A stretch of 64,000 nt of DNA, taken from the NCBI RefSeq assembly GCF_003367355.1, contig NZ_CP031413.1, positions 2,274,921 to 2,338,920 on the forward strand, read 5' to 3'. The notes beneath the pieces were generated by a model. It saw only the letters and a list, made by a program, of their open reading frames with translations, searched no databases and had not been told where the DNA came from. The DNA is from Lysobacter sp. TY2-98. GTDB taxonomy: Bacteria; Pseudomonadota; Gammaproteobacteria; Xanthomonadales; Xanthomonadaceae. Shown here in pieces: positions 17,675 to 26,831 of the stretch (position 1 is its first letter; every line of letters begins with the position of its first letter). The position numbers and the translations under genes are program-made.

Positions 17675-18013
17675 ATGCAGCGACTCCTCGTCCCAGCCGC
17701 ACTCGTCCTGTTCGCGACCGCCTGCGCCCATGCTCCGGGGGCGACCTCGTCGGGCAATGCGATCGAGGGCCGTGTCACCGCGCTCGACACCGCGCCGTGG
17801 GCCTATGACGGCAGCGGCACGCTGACGGTCGACGCGGGAACACGCACCGTGCGCGTGTCGTTGCCGGCCCGCTGGAACCTCTGCAAGGGCCGCGGGCTGG
17901 ATCGCGTGGGCGACCTCAAGGTTGGCGACCGCGTGCGCGTGACGGGCACTGCGGGCGACGACGGCACGGTCGACGCCTGCAGCGATCCGAACGGTTCGAT
18001 CGAGAAACTCTGA
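17675..18013 (+). CDS. Small lipoprotein with OB-like beta domain
   Basis: This 112-residue lipoprotein has a signal sequence with lipobox FATAC (Cys17) followed by a beta-rich domain. It contains IEGRVTALDTAPWAYDGSG, then TLTVDAGTRTVRVSLPARW and a KVGDRVRVTG strand, like small OB-type envelope proteins that bind sugars or metals. I cannot name a family. Two cysteines remain in the mature part (about 71 and 103) and could form a disulfide. The start was set at ATG 17675, directly before the signal sequence. It converges with the M61 peptidase gene across a hairpin. Confidence 0.65.
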   Translation: MQRLLVPAALVLFATACAHAPGATSSGNAIEGRVTALDTAPWAYDGSGTLTVDAGTRTVRVSLPARWNLCKGRGLDRVGDLKVGDRVRVTGTAGDDGTVDACSDPNGSIEKL

Positions 18014-18037
18014 CCGCGTGCGGCGGACCGCACGCGG
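18014..18037. terminator. GC-rich hairpin between converging genes
   Basis: A perfect 10-bp stem CCGCGTGCGG (18014-18023) pairs with 18028-18037 around CGGA. It begins immediately after the lipoprotein stop codon and lies 13 bases before the M61 stop. There is no U-tract. Confidence 0.55.
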
Positions 18038-18049
18038 CCGGATGCCGCG

Positions 18050-19966
18050 TCAGCGCGGCGCGTAGATCGAGGTCAGCAGATCGGGCTTGCCGGCGATGCG
18101 CTCGAGATGCGGGTAGCGCAGGCCGCCGTGGTAGTCGACCGGAATCGTCTGGTAGCGATCGAACGACTTCACCATCAGGCGGATCGGCGCCTTGTCGTCC
18201 TTGGCCGCCTTCACCGCGTCGCTCAGCACGTCCTTGCTGTACTCGCGATCGTTGACCGCGACGATCGTCATGCCGCTGCCGATGCCGGCGTTGAACGCGG
18301 GGCTGTCCCAGCGCACGTCGGACACCTTGCCGTCCTTGCCGATCGACAGGCCCAGCGAATACACGAAGTCCGCACCGCCGCCCTTGGCCGCGGCTTTGGC
18401 GACGCCGTTGGGTTCGTCCTTGTAGACGAGCTTCCAGCCCGACGCTTCCAGGCCGCCGGTGAGCGGCACCTTGCCGTCGAGGCGGTCGCGCAGGAACGTC
18501 GCCCAGTCGTCGTGCACCACGCCGTCGAGCGTCTTGACCACGTCGTCGAAGGTGTAGGTGTTCTGCACCTTCCACTCGCCGTCATTCACGCCGAAGAACG
18601 CACGCGCGAAGTCATCCAGCGACTTCTTGCCGCCGGTCTTCGCGCGGATGCGTGCGTCGGCTTCGAGCCAGATCATCTGCCCGGCGGAGTAGTAGTCCTC
18701 GGACAACTGGTAGTTGCGGTACGACTTGGGACGACGCGACGCGATGATCGGATCGTTCGTCGTGTCCTGCACCGCGCGCCACGCGAGGCCCGGGCGGTTG
18801 TCGGCATAGGTCGCCGCGGTGAGCGCGAGGGCGTCGAACGCGGCCTGCTTGCTGCGCAGGCCGGAGCGACCGGTCAGCACGTTGCCCCAGTACTGCGTCT
18901 GCCCTTCATAGACCCACAGCAGCGAGTCCTGCATCGGCACGTTGTAGTTCGGTGTCCACAGGTCGGCCGGACGGCGGTACTTGCCGTTCCACGAGTGGGT
19001 GTACTCGTGCGCGAGCAGGTCGCTGAAACCGGCCTTGGGGTCGTAGTCGGTGAAGTAGCCGGTGTCCTCGCCGTCCTCGCTGGAGCGCTGGTGTTCGAGG
19101 CCGTTGCCACCGAGCTGGTCGGACAGCGAGAACAGGAAATCGTAGTGGTCGTAGTGCTGCCCGCCGTAGAGCTTCATCGCCTGCTGGTAGAGGCGGCGAT
19201 GCGCGTCGATCTGTTCGGGCTTGGCTTCGAGGTACTTCGGCGCGTCGGCAAAGATGTTGAGGCGCACCGGCACCTTCGCGCCCGGCGCGAGGTCGATGAC
19301 CTTGCCGTAGCGGCCGGCGTAGATCGGCGAGTCGACGAGGATGTCGAGCGGCACGTTGCGATAGGTGACCGTGTCGCCCTTGGTCTCGGCGACGTCCAGC
19401 GCGGTGGCGGCACCGAAGCCTGCGGGATATCGCACCGACGCCGAGGTGTCGATGCGGCTCGCGTAGTGGCCCGCCGGGTACAGCACCAGCGCGTTCCACT
19501 GCAGGTTCATCATGTTCGGCGTCATGACGATGCGGCCCTGCGCGGGATCGGTCGGCGTGAGGTACTGGTATTCCGCCGTCACCGAGGTGGCGCCCTGCGG
19601 CACGTCGACGTGGAAGGCGAAGACATTGAGCGGATCGCGCGTCCACGCGAGCTTCTGGCCGTTCGCGGTGAACGCGAGGCCGGCGATCTTGTCCAGCGGG
19701 CCGGACGGGCCGTGGTTGCCCGGCAGCCACTGCGGATACAGCAGCGTGAGGCGGCCGGCCTGCGCGGGAATCTCCTCGCGAACGCGCACGATGCGACGCG
19801 CGAGGTCGGTGGCGTCGACGTGGATCGACACGGTGCCGGGGTACGCGGTGTCGGCCGGAACCGGCACCTGCGCGCTGGTCAGCGCGATGTCCTGGGCGAA
19901 GGCGGGCGCAGCGGCCAGGGCGGCGGCACAGAGCAGCGGAAGCAGGCGACGGACGGGTCGGGACAT
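18050..19966 (-). CDS. M61-family metallopeptidase with PDZ domain (glycyl aminopeptidase type)
   Basis: This 638-residue secreted protein has a cleavable signal peptide (ending APAFAQ), a beta-rich N-terminal domain and a gluzincin catalytic domain. The zinc motif HEYTH is near residue 314 within LLAHEYTHSWNGKYRRP. A C-terminal PDZ-like domain (about 525-600, DSPAFNAGIGSGMTIVAVND) follows. M61 members prefer N-terminal Gly or Ala in peptides. The length is usual for the family. It probably acts in the periplasm or medium, as does the M13 peptidase encoded next to it on the opposite strand. Confidence 0.92.
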   Translation of the reverse strand: MSRPVRRLLPLLCAAALAAAPAFAQDIALTSAQVPVPADTAYPGTVSIHVDATDLARRIVRVREEIPAQAGRLTLLYPQWLPGNHGPSGPLDKIAGLAFTANGQKLAWTRDPLNVFAFHVDVPQGATSVTAEYQYLTPTDPAQGRIVMTPNMMNLQWNALVLYPAGHYASRIDTSASVRYPAGFGAATALDVAETKGDTVTYRNVPLDILVDSPIYAGRYGKVIDLAPGAKVPVRLNIFADAPKYLEAKPEQIDAHRRLYQQAMKLYGGQHYDHYDFLFSLSDQLGGNGLEHQRSSEDGEDTGYFTDYDPKAGFSDLLAHEYTHSWNGKYRRPADLWTPNYNVPMQDSLLWVYEGQTQYWGNVLTGRSGLRSKQAAFDALALTAATYADNRPGLAWRAVQDTTNDPIIASRRPKSYRNYQLSEDYYSAGQMIWLEADARIRAKTGGKKSLDDFARAFFGVNDGEWKVQNTYTFDDVVKTLDGVVHDDWATFLRDRLDGKVPLTGGLEASGWKLVYKDEPNGVAKAAAKGGGADFVYSLGLSIGKDGKVSDVRWDSPAFNAGIGSGMTIVAVNDREYSKDVLSDAVKAAKDDKAPIRLMVKSFDRYQTIPVDYHGGLRYPHLERIAGKPDLLTSIYAPR

Positions 19967-20142
19967 TCGATGCGGATCCGGTGGCGTGGAAGTCGCCGGA
20001 TCGTACGTGGGCCAGCGGCTGCGCCGCGTGTGCCATGCGCAACGATCGGCACTGCGTCACATCGTGCACTGCAACACGTATGCACGGTCTTTAACCGCAT
20101 TCGCGCAATACTCCGGCCGTCTTCCCACCAACGGCACCCGTC

Positions 20143-20568
20143 ATGAGCCTGCGCCCCCTGATCCTCGCCGCTGTCCTCTCCGTCGCCGCGCTGCCCGCCT
20201 CCGCGGCCGACCTGTCGTGCACGCTGAATTTCTCGATGACCGGGTGGAGCGCGTTCTACAAGCACTCCGAAGGGACGGGCACCGTCACCTGCAACAACGG
20301 CAAATCGCTGCCGGTGAAGATCGAAGCCAAGGGCGGCGGCCTCACCATCGGCAAGTCCAAGGTGACCGGCAAGGGCAAGTTCTCCGGCGTGCACAACATC
20401 CGCGACGTGCTCGGCGGCTACGCGACCGGCGAAGCCAACGCGGCCGCGGGCAAGGCGGGCAAGGCGCAGGTCGTGACCAAGGGTCCGATCTCGCTCGCGT
20501 TGTCGGGCGTCGGCGAGGGCGTCGAGCTCGGCATCTCGTTCGGCAGCTTCATCATCAGCGCGCGCTGA
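20143..20568 (+). CDS. Exported hypothetical protein
   Basis: This 141-residue protein has a clear signal peptide (about residues 1-21, ending PASAA). A compact Gly-rich beta domain follows, with two cysteines (CTLNFS and VTCNNG) that may pair. The end GISFGSFIISAR and the repeated Gly-x-Gly strands resemble small periplasmic or outer-membrane-associated proteins, perhaps DUF992-like, but I cannot assign a family. It lies between the two metallopeptidase genes and diverges from M61. Confidence 0.65.
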   Translation: MSLRPLILAAVLSVAALPASAADLSCTLNFSMTGWSAFYKHSEGTGTVTCNNGKSLPVKIEAKGGGLTIGKSKVTGKGKFSGVHNIRDVLGGYATGEANAAAGKAGKAQVVTKGPISLALSGVGEGVELGISFGSFIISAR

Positions 20569-20635
20569 CTTCCGGTACACGCGCCTTGACGGGGCCAGCG
20601 GGTAGCCTCGGCGGATTCCACCACCGGATTCCGCC

Positions 20636-22756
20636 ATGCGACCGCTGCCCCGTCGTCTGCTCGCCGTCACCGTTTCCGCCGCGCTCGTCGCGGGCCTCGC
20701 CGCCTGTAACCGGCAGCCCACGCCGCAGCCTGAAGGCGCCGCGCCGAAGGCCGCGCCCGCTGCAGCATCGACCAAACCCGTGCTCGGCACGTTCGGCTTC
20801 GACACGGCCGGCATGGACCGCTCGGTCGCGCCGGGCGACGACTTCTACCAGTACGCCAACGGCGGCTGGATGAAGACGACGGAGATTCCCGCCGATCGCT
20901 CCAGCTTCAACAGCTTCACCCGCATCTCGCTCGACACAGAAAAGCAGGTGCGTGACCTCATCGAAGGCGCCGCCAAGGACAAGAACGCAAGCGGCGACCT
21001 GCGTCGCATCGGTGACTACTACACCGCGTTCATGGACGAGGCCGGGATCGAGGGCAAGGGCATCGCGCCGCTGAAGCCGACGCTCGACGCGATCAATGCC
21101 ATCACCGACGTCAAGTCGCTCTCGAACGAATTCGGCTCCGAACTGCGCGCCGACGTCGACCTGCTCAACAACACCGACTACTTCACCGATCGCCCGTTCG
21201 GCGTGTGGATCACGCAGGACATCCACGATCCGACGCGCAACATTCCGTACTTCGTGCAGGGCGGCCTGGGTCTGCCGGATCGCAGCTACTACCTCGACCC
21301 GAAGAGTGCGGCCCTGAAGACCGCGTACCAGGCGCACGTGCAGAAGGTGCTCGAACTGGGTGGCGTCGCCGATGCCGCCGCGAAGGCCGCGCGCATCGTC
21401 GCGCTGGAAACCGCGATCGCGAAGGTGCACGCCACGCAGGAACAGACCAACGACGTCGACCGCGGGTCGAAGAACGTGTGGACGCAGGAGGACTTCGCGA
21501 AGAAGGCGCCAGGCCTCGATTGGGCGACGTTCATGGGCGCCGCGAAGCTCGGCGGGCAGAAGGACTTCGTGGTGTGGCAGCCCGAGGCCGTCGCCGGCAT
21601 CTCCAAGCTCGCCGCCAGCGAACCGCTCGATACCTGGAAGGACTACCTGACCTTCCACGCGCTCGACCGCGCGTCGTCGCTGCTGCCCAAGGCATTCGCC
21701 GATGAGCAGTTCGCGTTCTACGGCCACACGCTCAACGGCACGCCGCAGCAGCGTGACCGCTGGAAGCGCGCGGTGTCGATGACCAGCAACGTGCTGGGCG
21801 AAGCCGTGGGGCACGAATACGTGAAGCGTTACGTCGATCCCAAGACGAAGGCGCGCGCGGAGGAGATGGTCAAGAACATCGTCGCGGCGTTCGGCAAGCG
21901 CATCGACGCGCTCGACTGGATGAGCCCGGAAACCAAGGCCGCGGCGAAGGCGAAGGTGGAAGGTCTGCAGGTGGCGGTCGCCTACCCCGATACATGGCGT
22001 GACTACAGCGCACTCGACATCAAGCCCGACGACGCACTGGGCAACGCGCAACGCGCGGAGATGGCCGAGTACCAGCGCAACCTCGCCAAGCTCGGCGCGC
22101 CCGTGAAGCACGACGAGTGGTACATGACGCCGCAGACGATCAACGCGGTGAACATTCCGCTCGAGAACCGCCTGATCTTCCCCGCCGCGATCCTGCAGCC
22201 GCCGTTCTTCGATCCGAATGCCGACGATGCGGTGAACTACGGCGCGATCGGTTCGGTGATCGGCCACGAGATCAGCCACTCGTTCGACAACTCCGGCGCG
22301 CTGTTCGATGCGCAGGGCAAGTTGCACAACTGGTGGACGCCGGCGGACTTCAAGAAGTTCGACGCCGCGGGCCAGGCGCTGGCGGCGCAGTTCAGCGCCT
22401 ACAAGCCGTTCCCGGATCTCGCCATCAACGGCAAGCTCAACCTGGGCGAGAACATCGCCGACGTCGCCGGCATCGCCACCGCGCTCGACGCCTACCACCT
22501 CTCGCAGCAGGGCAAGACGCCGCAGACGCTGGAAGGCTTCTCGCCGGACCAGCGTTTCTTCCTCGGCTTCGCGCAGGCGTGGCGCAGCAAGGCGCGCGAC
22601 GAGGCGATGCGCAACGCGGTGCTGACCGACGTTCATTCGCCGGGTCGCTATCGCGCGCAGACCGTGCGCAACGTCGACGCGTGGTACGACGCATTCGACG
22701 TGAAGCCCGGCCAGGCGCTGTACCTGGCACCGGACAAGCGGGTCAAGGTGTGGTGA
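20636..22756 (+). CDS. M13-family metallopeptidase lipoprotein (neprilysin/PepO-like)
   Basis: This 706-residue protein has a lipoprotein signal with Cys at about residue 24 (GLAAC), followed by the helical M13 N-domain (starting GDDFYQYANGGWMK) and a C-terminal zinc domain. The catalytic motif is IGHEISHSFDN (HEISH, near residue 543). The second-ligand motif GENIADVAG lies about 60 residues later and NRLIFPAAILQPPFF upstream of it. M13 enzymes cut short peptides at hydrophobic P1' residues. The length fits the family. An intrinsic terminator follows directly. Confidence 0.93.
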   Translation: MRPLPRRLLAVTVSAALVAGLAACNRQPTPQPEGAAPKAAPAAASTKPVLGTFGFDTAGMDRSVAPGDDFYQYANGGWMKTTEIPADRSSFNSFTRISLDTEKQVRDLIEGAAKDKNASGDLRRIGDYYTAFMDEAGIEGKGIAPLKPTLDAINAITDVKSLSNEFGSELRADVDLLNNTDYFTDRPFGVWITQDIHDPTRNIPYFVQGGLGLPDRSYYLDPKSAALKTAYQAHVQKVLELGGVADAAAKAARIVALETAIAKVHATQEQTNDVDRGSKNVWTQEDFAKKAPGLDWATFMGAAKLGGQKDFVVWQPEAVAGISKLAASEPLDTWKDYLTFHALDRASSLLPKAFADEQFAFYGHTLNGTPQQRDRWKRAVSMTSNVLGEAVGHEYVKRYVDPKTKARAEEMVKNIVAAFGKRIDALDWMSPETKAAAKAKVEGLQVAVAYPDTWRDYSALDIKPDDALGNAQRAEMAEYQRNLAKLGAPVKHDEWYMTPQTINAVNIPLENRLIFPAAILQPPFFDPNADDAVNYGAIGSVIGHEISHSFDNSGALFDAQGKLHNWWTPADFKKFDAAGQALAAQFSAYKPFPDLAINGKLNLGENIADVAGIATALDAYHLSQQGKTPQTLEGFSPDQRFFLGFAQAWRSKARDEAMRNAVLTDVHSPGRYRAQTVRNVDAWYDAFDVKPGQALYLAPDKRVKVW

Positions 22757-22780
22757 CGCGAAACACGTAGCAACCCGAGA

Positions 22781-22810
22781 ACGCCCGGCCAACGCCGGGC
22801 GTTTTTCTTT
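22781..22810 (+). terminator. Intrinsic terminator after M13 peptidase gene
   Basis: Stem ACGCCCGGC (22781-22789) pairs with 22794-22802 and is followed by a T-rich tract (TTTTTCTTT), 25 bases after the stop codon. Confidence 0.88.
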
Positions 22811-22955
22811 GGAATGCTCACAGGGCCTCGACGTCCCTGAGCGCTTCCAGTACGACGACTCACGGACGTCGCGATGCAGCGTTTCATTTCACGGCGGGCA
22901 CGACGGCGCACTGCCTACGCTTGCGTTCGTCAATAACGCCGTACCGAGGTCTGTC

Positions 22956-23246
22956 ATGCGCCGCTTCGTGTCTTTCGCTCTCGTGGCGCTCCTCGTGCCG
23001 GCCTGTGCATTCGCCCAGGGCGCACCAGCATCGAAAACCGCCGCTGCGCCCGCTGACGCCACCAAGGCGAAATCGAAGAGCCCGTTCGGCCTGGTGATCG
23101 CCGAACTCACGCGCGCCGCGCAGGAGAAGCAAGCGGCCGCGAAGGTCAAACCGGATTCGGCCGGGAGCGCCGCTGCAGCGCCGGCACTGCCGCCTCCGGC
23201 GCACGCATCGGCCAGCGCGACGCTCGCCGATTCCAGCGGCGGCTGA
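22956..23246 (+). CDS. Small exported hypothetical protein
   Basis: This 96-residue protein has an N-terminal signal peptide (MRRFVSFALVALLVPACAFA) followed by an Ala/Lys/Pro/Ser-rich low-complexity mature part. A single short conserved-looking helix (SPFGLVIAELTRAAQEKQAA) interrupts it. PAC at the end of the hydrophobic region is only a weak lipobox. I do not recognise a family, and the protein is probably flexible. About 150 bp of non-coding DNA precede it after the M13 terminator. Confidence 0.55.
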   Translation: MRRFVSFALVALLVPACAFAQGAPASKTAAAPADATKAKSKSPFGLVIAELTRAAQEKQAAAKVKPDSAGSAAAAPALPPPAHASASATLADSSGG

Positions 23247-23351
23247 GCCGCTTCTTTCTCGCCTGCATCACGGCCGCGAGCGTCCATCACGGGCGCTCGC
23301 GGCGCGCTTGTGTATCACCGGCGGACGCGGGTGGTCCGCGAGGAGACGACG

Positions 23352-23606
23352 ATGGAGCAGAACGAGCTGGCCAGCGCGGTTGCGCAGGCCGTGGGACAGG
23401 CACTGGGCGAGATGTCGGTCGGTGTCGCGGTGGTGATTCTCGCGGCGACGGATGCGGTTTCGAAGCAGACGGGTATCGATCGCGCGCAGCTGTTCCAGGA
23501 CATGCTCGGCAACCTCCCTGACGTCGAGGGCGCCGCGCGCAACGTGGTCGACGTCGTGCGTGAAACGGTCGGCGCCGCATTGCGCGACGCGAAAGCCGCG
23601 GGCTGA
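23352..23606 (+). CDS. Small hypothetical helical protein
   Basis: This 84-residue protein begins MEQNELASAVAQAVGQALGE and is almost wholly alpha-helical, with one hydrophobic stretch (SVGVAVVILAATDAV) that could be a buried or membrane-associated helix. AGGAGA before ATG 23352 fixes the start. It ends back to back with the hybrid kinase: the two stop codons form TGATCA with no gap. The family is unrecognised, and nothing in the sequence suggests catalysis. Confidence 0.6.
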   Translation: MEQNELASAVAQAVGQALGEMSVGVAVVILAATDAVSKQTGIDRAQLFQDMLGNLPDVEGAARNVVDVVRETVGAALRDAKAAG

Positions 23607-25226
23607 TCAGGCGCCGGGCGCGGCCTGCATCGTCGGTCGCGCCGCCTGCATCACTACGGGGGGCGCGGCCCCTACCAGCTCCTGCAACGCGCCGATATCC
23701 ACCGGCTTGCTGAGGTGCTGATCGAAGCCCGCGGCGCGCGTGCGCTCGCGGTCCTGCGCCTGGCTCCAACCGGTGAGCGCGACCAGGCGCACGCCGTCAT
23801 AGGCTGAATCGGCACGGACGCGACGCGCCACTTCGCAGCCGTCCATGCCTGGCATGCCAATGTCGAGCAGCACGATGTCCGGTCGGAATTCGGCCATCGC
23901 GGCCAACGCCGCCGCGCCGTCGAACACCACGCGATGCTCGATGCCGAGCAGGTCGAGCACCATGCCCATGGACTCGGCCGCGTCGACGTTGTCATCGACG
24001 ACCAGCACGCGCGCAGGCTCCGACGCATCGCGCTCGCGCGCCGGCGCCGGGGCCACCGCCTCGAACGCGCTTGCCCGTGCCACCGGCAGCGTCACGACGA
24101 ATTCCGCACCGTGGCCGCGCCCTTCGCTGGCCACGGCCACGGTGCCACCGTGCATTTCGACGAGATTGCGCACGAGCGTCAGCCCGATGCCGAGTCCATC
24201 GTGCGCGCGGTGGCGCTCGCGGCGCCCCTGGGTGAACAGTTCGAAGACGTGCGGAAGCATTTCCGGCTCGATGCCGATGCCCCGATCGCGCACGTGGATG
24301 CGCACGGTATCGCCGTCGCGTTCCACCCGCACGGAGATATGGCCGCCCGGCTCCGCGTACTTGGCCGCGTTGTTCAGCAAATTGCCGAATACCTGCGTGA
24401 TGCGCACCGGATCGGCGTCGATCTCGGTGCCGGCATCGCCCAGCGAGACGTCGAGCGTGTGGTTCCCGGCGTCCACCAGCGGCCGGCTCTGGTCGATCGC
24501 ATGCTGCAGCACGGTGGCGAGGTCCACGCGCTCGCGCTTGAGCGCGATCGTGCCGCGCGAGATGCGCGAGACATCGATGAGGTCGTCGACCAGACGCACC
24601 ATGTGGTCGACCTGGCGCTTCATCATGTCGCAGAGTGCGTGGTCGTCTTCGGGCAGGCGCGGGTCCGACGCCAGCAGGTGCAGTGCATTGCGCACCGGCG
24701 CCAACGGATTGCGCAGCTCGTGACCGAGCATGGCGAGGAACTCGTCCTTGCGGCGCGCGGTTTCAGTCAGGGCGTCACGCGCGGCGGCGATGTCATCGAG
24801 ATGCCGACGGATCTGGTACTGGCGTTCGCGCGCGCGCAGCGCCGTGCGCACGTTGCTCGACAGCGCGGCGAGGCGCAGCGGGCGCTCGAGCAGCATCACG
24901 TTGCCGAGTTCGGCCAGTGCGTCGGACACGTGTCGCGATTCGCTGCCCTCGCGCGCGAGGATCAGCACGGGAAGGTCCGACCACGCCGGCTGACGCTCCA
25001 CCGCGCGGCCGATCAGCATGTGCGCGCCGGCGGCGAGCAGTTCCTCGCAGACGAAGACGCCGCCCGCACCGCGCTGCAGCTCGCGCTCGAGCTCGGCGGT
25101 CGACGAACACGCGTGCGTGGCGATGCCGTCGCGCGCGAGTACTTCGGCGGTGAGTACGCAGTCGCGCTGCGTGGGAAGCAGCAGCAACAGGCGATTTTCG
25201 ATCGCCGCGTCTGCAGCTGCGGTCAT
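23607..25226 (-). CDS. Hybrid histidine kinase: pseudo-receiver-HisKA-HATPase-REC
   Basis: This 539-residue cytosolic protein starts with a receiver-like fold (about 12-125) that lacks the phospho-accepting aspartate at the expected strand end (GGVFVCEELL). HisKA follows with His169 in GHELRNP, then an HATPase domain with N-box LLNNAAKYAEPG, DRGIGIE and GLGIGLTLV. A functional C-terminal receiver ends the protein (Asp455 in LLDIGMPGMDG). Its ATG overlaps the stop of the KaiC-like gene by four bases (ATGA), so both are co-translated. It probably receives a signal from the KaiC-like ATPase and passes phosphate to an unknown partner. Confidence 0.9.
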   Translation of the reverse strand: MTAAADAAIENRLLLLLPTQRDCVLTAEVLARDGIATHACSSTAELERELQRGAGGVFVCEELLAAGAHMLIGRAVERQPAWSDLPVLILAREGSESRHVSDALAELGNVMLLERPLRLAALSSNVRTALRARERQYQIRRHLDDIAAARDALTETARRKDEFLAMLGHELRNPLAPVRNALHLLASDPRLPEDDHALCDMMKRQVDHMVRLVDDLIDVSRISRGTIALKRERVDLATVLQHAIDQSRPLVDAGNHTLDVSLGDAGTEIDADPVRITQVFGNLLNNAAKYAEPGGHISVRVERDGDTVRIHVRDRGIGIEPEMLPHVFELFTQGRRERHRAHDGLGIGLTLVRNLVEMHGGTVAVASEGRGHGAEFVVTLPVARASAFEAVAPAPARERDASEPARVLVVDDNVDAAESMGMVLDLLGIEHRVVFDGAAALAAMAEFRPDIVLLDIGMPGMDGCEVARRVRADSAYDGVRLVALTGWSQAQDRERTRAAGFDQHLSKPVDIGALQELVGAAPPVVMQAARPTMQAAPGA

Positions 25227-26707
25227 CGCGCCGGGCCTGGTTCGTCGGCCTCGTATGGCACGCCGGTCAGCACGCCCCGGAACTGACGCAGCGGTTCACC
25301 GATGGACACACCATCGGGACCGAGCACCAGCGGGCGGATCGTGCGTTCGTGGCCTCCGGTGCGCTTTTTCAGCACCGAGATCGCCTGCTTCACCTCGCCG
25401 CGCATCTCGAAGTAGCGCAGCAGGATCACCGAATCGGCCAGGTAGCTGACGTCCAGTGCGTTCTGCATCTGGCCGATCAGCCCCTGCTGCGCGCTGATGA
25501 GAATGGTGACCACGCCGTGGTGCGCCAGGAAGGCGAGCAGTTCGTGCAGCTGCACCACCACGAAGCGTTCTTCGGGCATCGCGCTCAGGTAGCCGTTGAG
25601 GCTGTCGATCACCACGGTGCGTACGCCACCGTTGACGACGACGTCGCGAATGCGATGCGCGAACTCGCCCGGCGAAAGTTCGGCCGGATCGACCGATTCC
25701 ACGATCATTCGACCGTCGGCGATGTGCTGCTCGACGTTGAGGCCGATGCCCATCGAACGGGTGAGGAACGAGCGCACCGTCTCGTCGAACGTGAACAACG
25801 CCACGCGCTCGCCACGCTCGGCCGCGGTCACCGCACACACCGTCGCCAACGACGACTTGCCTGTGCCGGCCGCACCGATCAGCAGCGTGCTGGTGCCGCG
25901 ATGCAGACCGTCGCCGAGCAGCAGATCGAGGCCTTCCGAGCCCGTCGACACCGCGCGTTGCTCGACGTCGCGGCGATGCTCGGCGGCGACGATGCGCGGA
26001 TACACGCACAGGCCACCGGTCACGATCTGGTAGTCGTGGAATCCGCTCATGAAGCGGCGCCCGCGGAACTTGGTGACGCGCAGCCGCCGGCGGTCGCCGC
26101 CGTATTCCGGATTCATCTGGTCGAGCGATATCGTGCCGTGCACGAGCGTATGCACGTGCAGGCCATGCTCGGCCGTCGCGCTGTCGTCGAGCAGGAGCAC
26201 GGTGCAGTTCTGGCCGACGAAATACTGCTTGAGCGCCAGCACCTGGCGGCGATAGCGCAGCGGTGAGCCCGCCAGCAGCCGCAGCTCGGCGAGCGAGTCG
26301 AACACCATGCGCGTGGGGCGCAGGCCCTGCACGCGATCGAGAATGCGCTGCGTGGTGTCGCCGAGCTCGACTTCCGATGGGTGGAACATCGTGTAGTGCG
26401 AGTCGGGATCGAGGCTGTCGTGCGGCGGCGCAAGCTCGTGCACGTGGATGCCGTCGAGCGACCATCCGTGCGACGCCGCGACCTCGCGCAGCTCGTGCTC
26501 GGTTTCCGACAACGTGACGTAGAGGACGTTCTCGCCCCGCCGCACGCCTTCGAGCAGGAATTGCAGCGCGAGCGTGGTCTTGCCCGAGCCGGGCACGCCT
26601 TCGATCAAATACAGACGATTGGGCGTAAAGCCGCCGCCCAGTACGGTATCGAGCCCCGCGACCCCCGACTGCAGGGTGTCGGGCGCGACCGGTTCAGTGA
26701 CTGCCAT
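25223..26707 (-). CDS. KaiC-like double-domain ATPase
   Basis: This 494-residue RecA-type protein has two KaiC domains. Walker A motifs are GVPGSGKT (37-44) and GAAGTGKS (278-285). The second domain keeps the KaiC segments around VILLRYFEMRGEVKQAISVLKKR. Aligning to cyanobacterial KaiC by eye, one catalytic glutamate of each pair persists (SE at 67-68, DE at 308-309), but the general-base glutamate positions are Ser and Asp. Of the CII phosphosites only the S431 equivalent (Ser421) remains, with T432 being Tyr422. No kaiA or kaiB is nearby. It forms an operon with the hybrid kinase. ATG 26707 was preferred over 26743. Confidence 0.88.
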   Translation of the reverse strand: MAVTEPVAPDTLQSGVAGLDTVLGGGFTPNRLYLIEGVPGSGKTTLALQFLLEGVRRGENVLYVTLSETEHELREVAASHGWSLDGIHVHELAPPHDSLDPDSHYTMFHPSEVELGDTTQRILDRVQGLRPTRMVFDSLAELRLLAGSPLRYRRQVLALKQYFVGQNCTVLLLDDSATAEHGLHVHTLVHGTISLDQMNPEYGGDRRRLRVTKFRGRRFMSGFHDYQIVTGGLCVYPRIVAAEHRRDVEQRAVSTGSEGLDLLLGDGLHRGTSTLLIGAAGTGKSSLATVCAVTAAERGERVALFTFDETVRSFLTRSMGIGLNVEQHIADGRMIVESVDPAELSPGEFAHRIRDVVVNGGVRTVVIDSLNGYLSAMPEERFVVVQLHELLAFLAHHGVVTILISAQQGLIGQMQNALDVSYLADSVILLRYFEMRGEVKQAISVLKKRTGGHERTIRPLVLGPDGVSIGEPLRQFRGVLTGVPYEADEPGPAR

Positions 26708-26831
26708 CCACGGATCCCGCGAGAAAGTACCGGGCCGTCGCATGGCGCGGCCCGGCGGAATGGGATCATGAAGCGGTTAATTCCGCGTCAAACCCCGTTT
26801 GCACCGTAGTCTGCGGCAGCGGCCGTGAAGA

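Noticed and set aside
18107..20146. Plus-strand frame across the M61 peptidase gene
   Set aside because: Product is Val/Arg-rich without motif; M61 on the minus strand explains the sequence.
20555..22792. Long antisense frame through the M13 peptidase gene
   Set aside because: Shadow of a GC-rich gene; no ribosome-binding site or family, and the plus strand has HEISH and the M13 signature.
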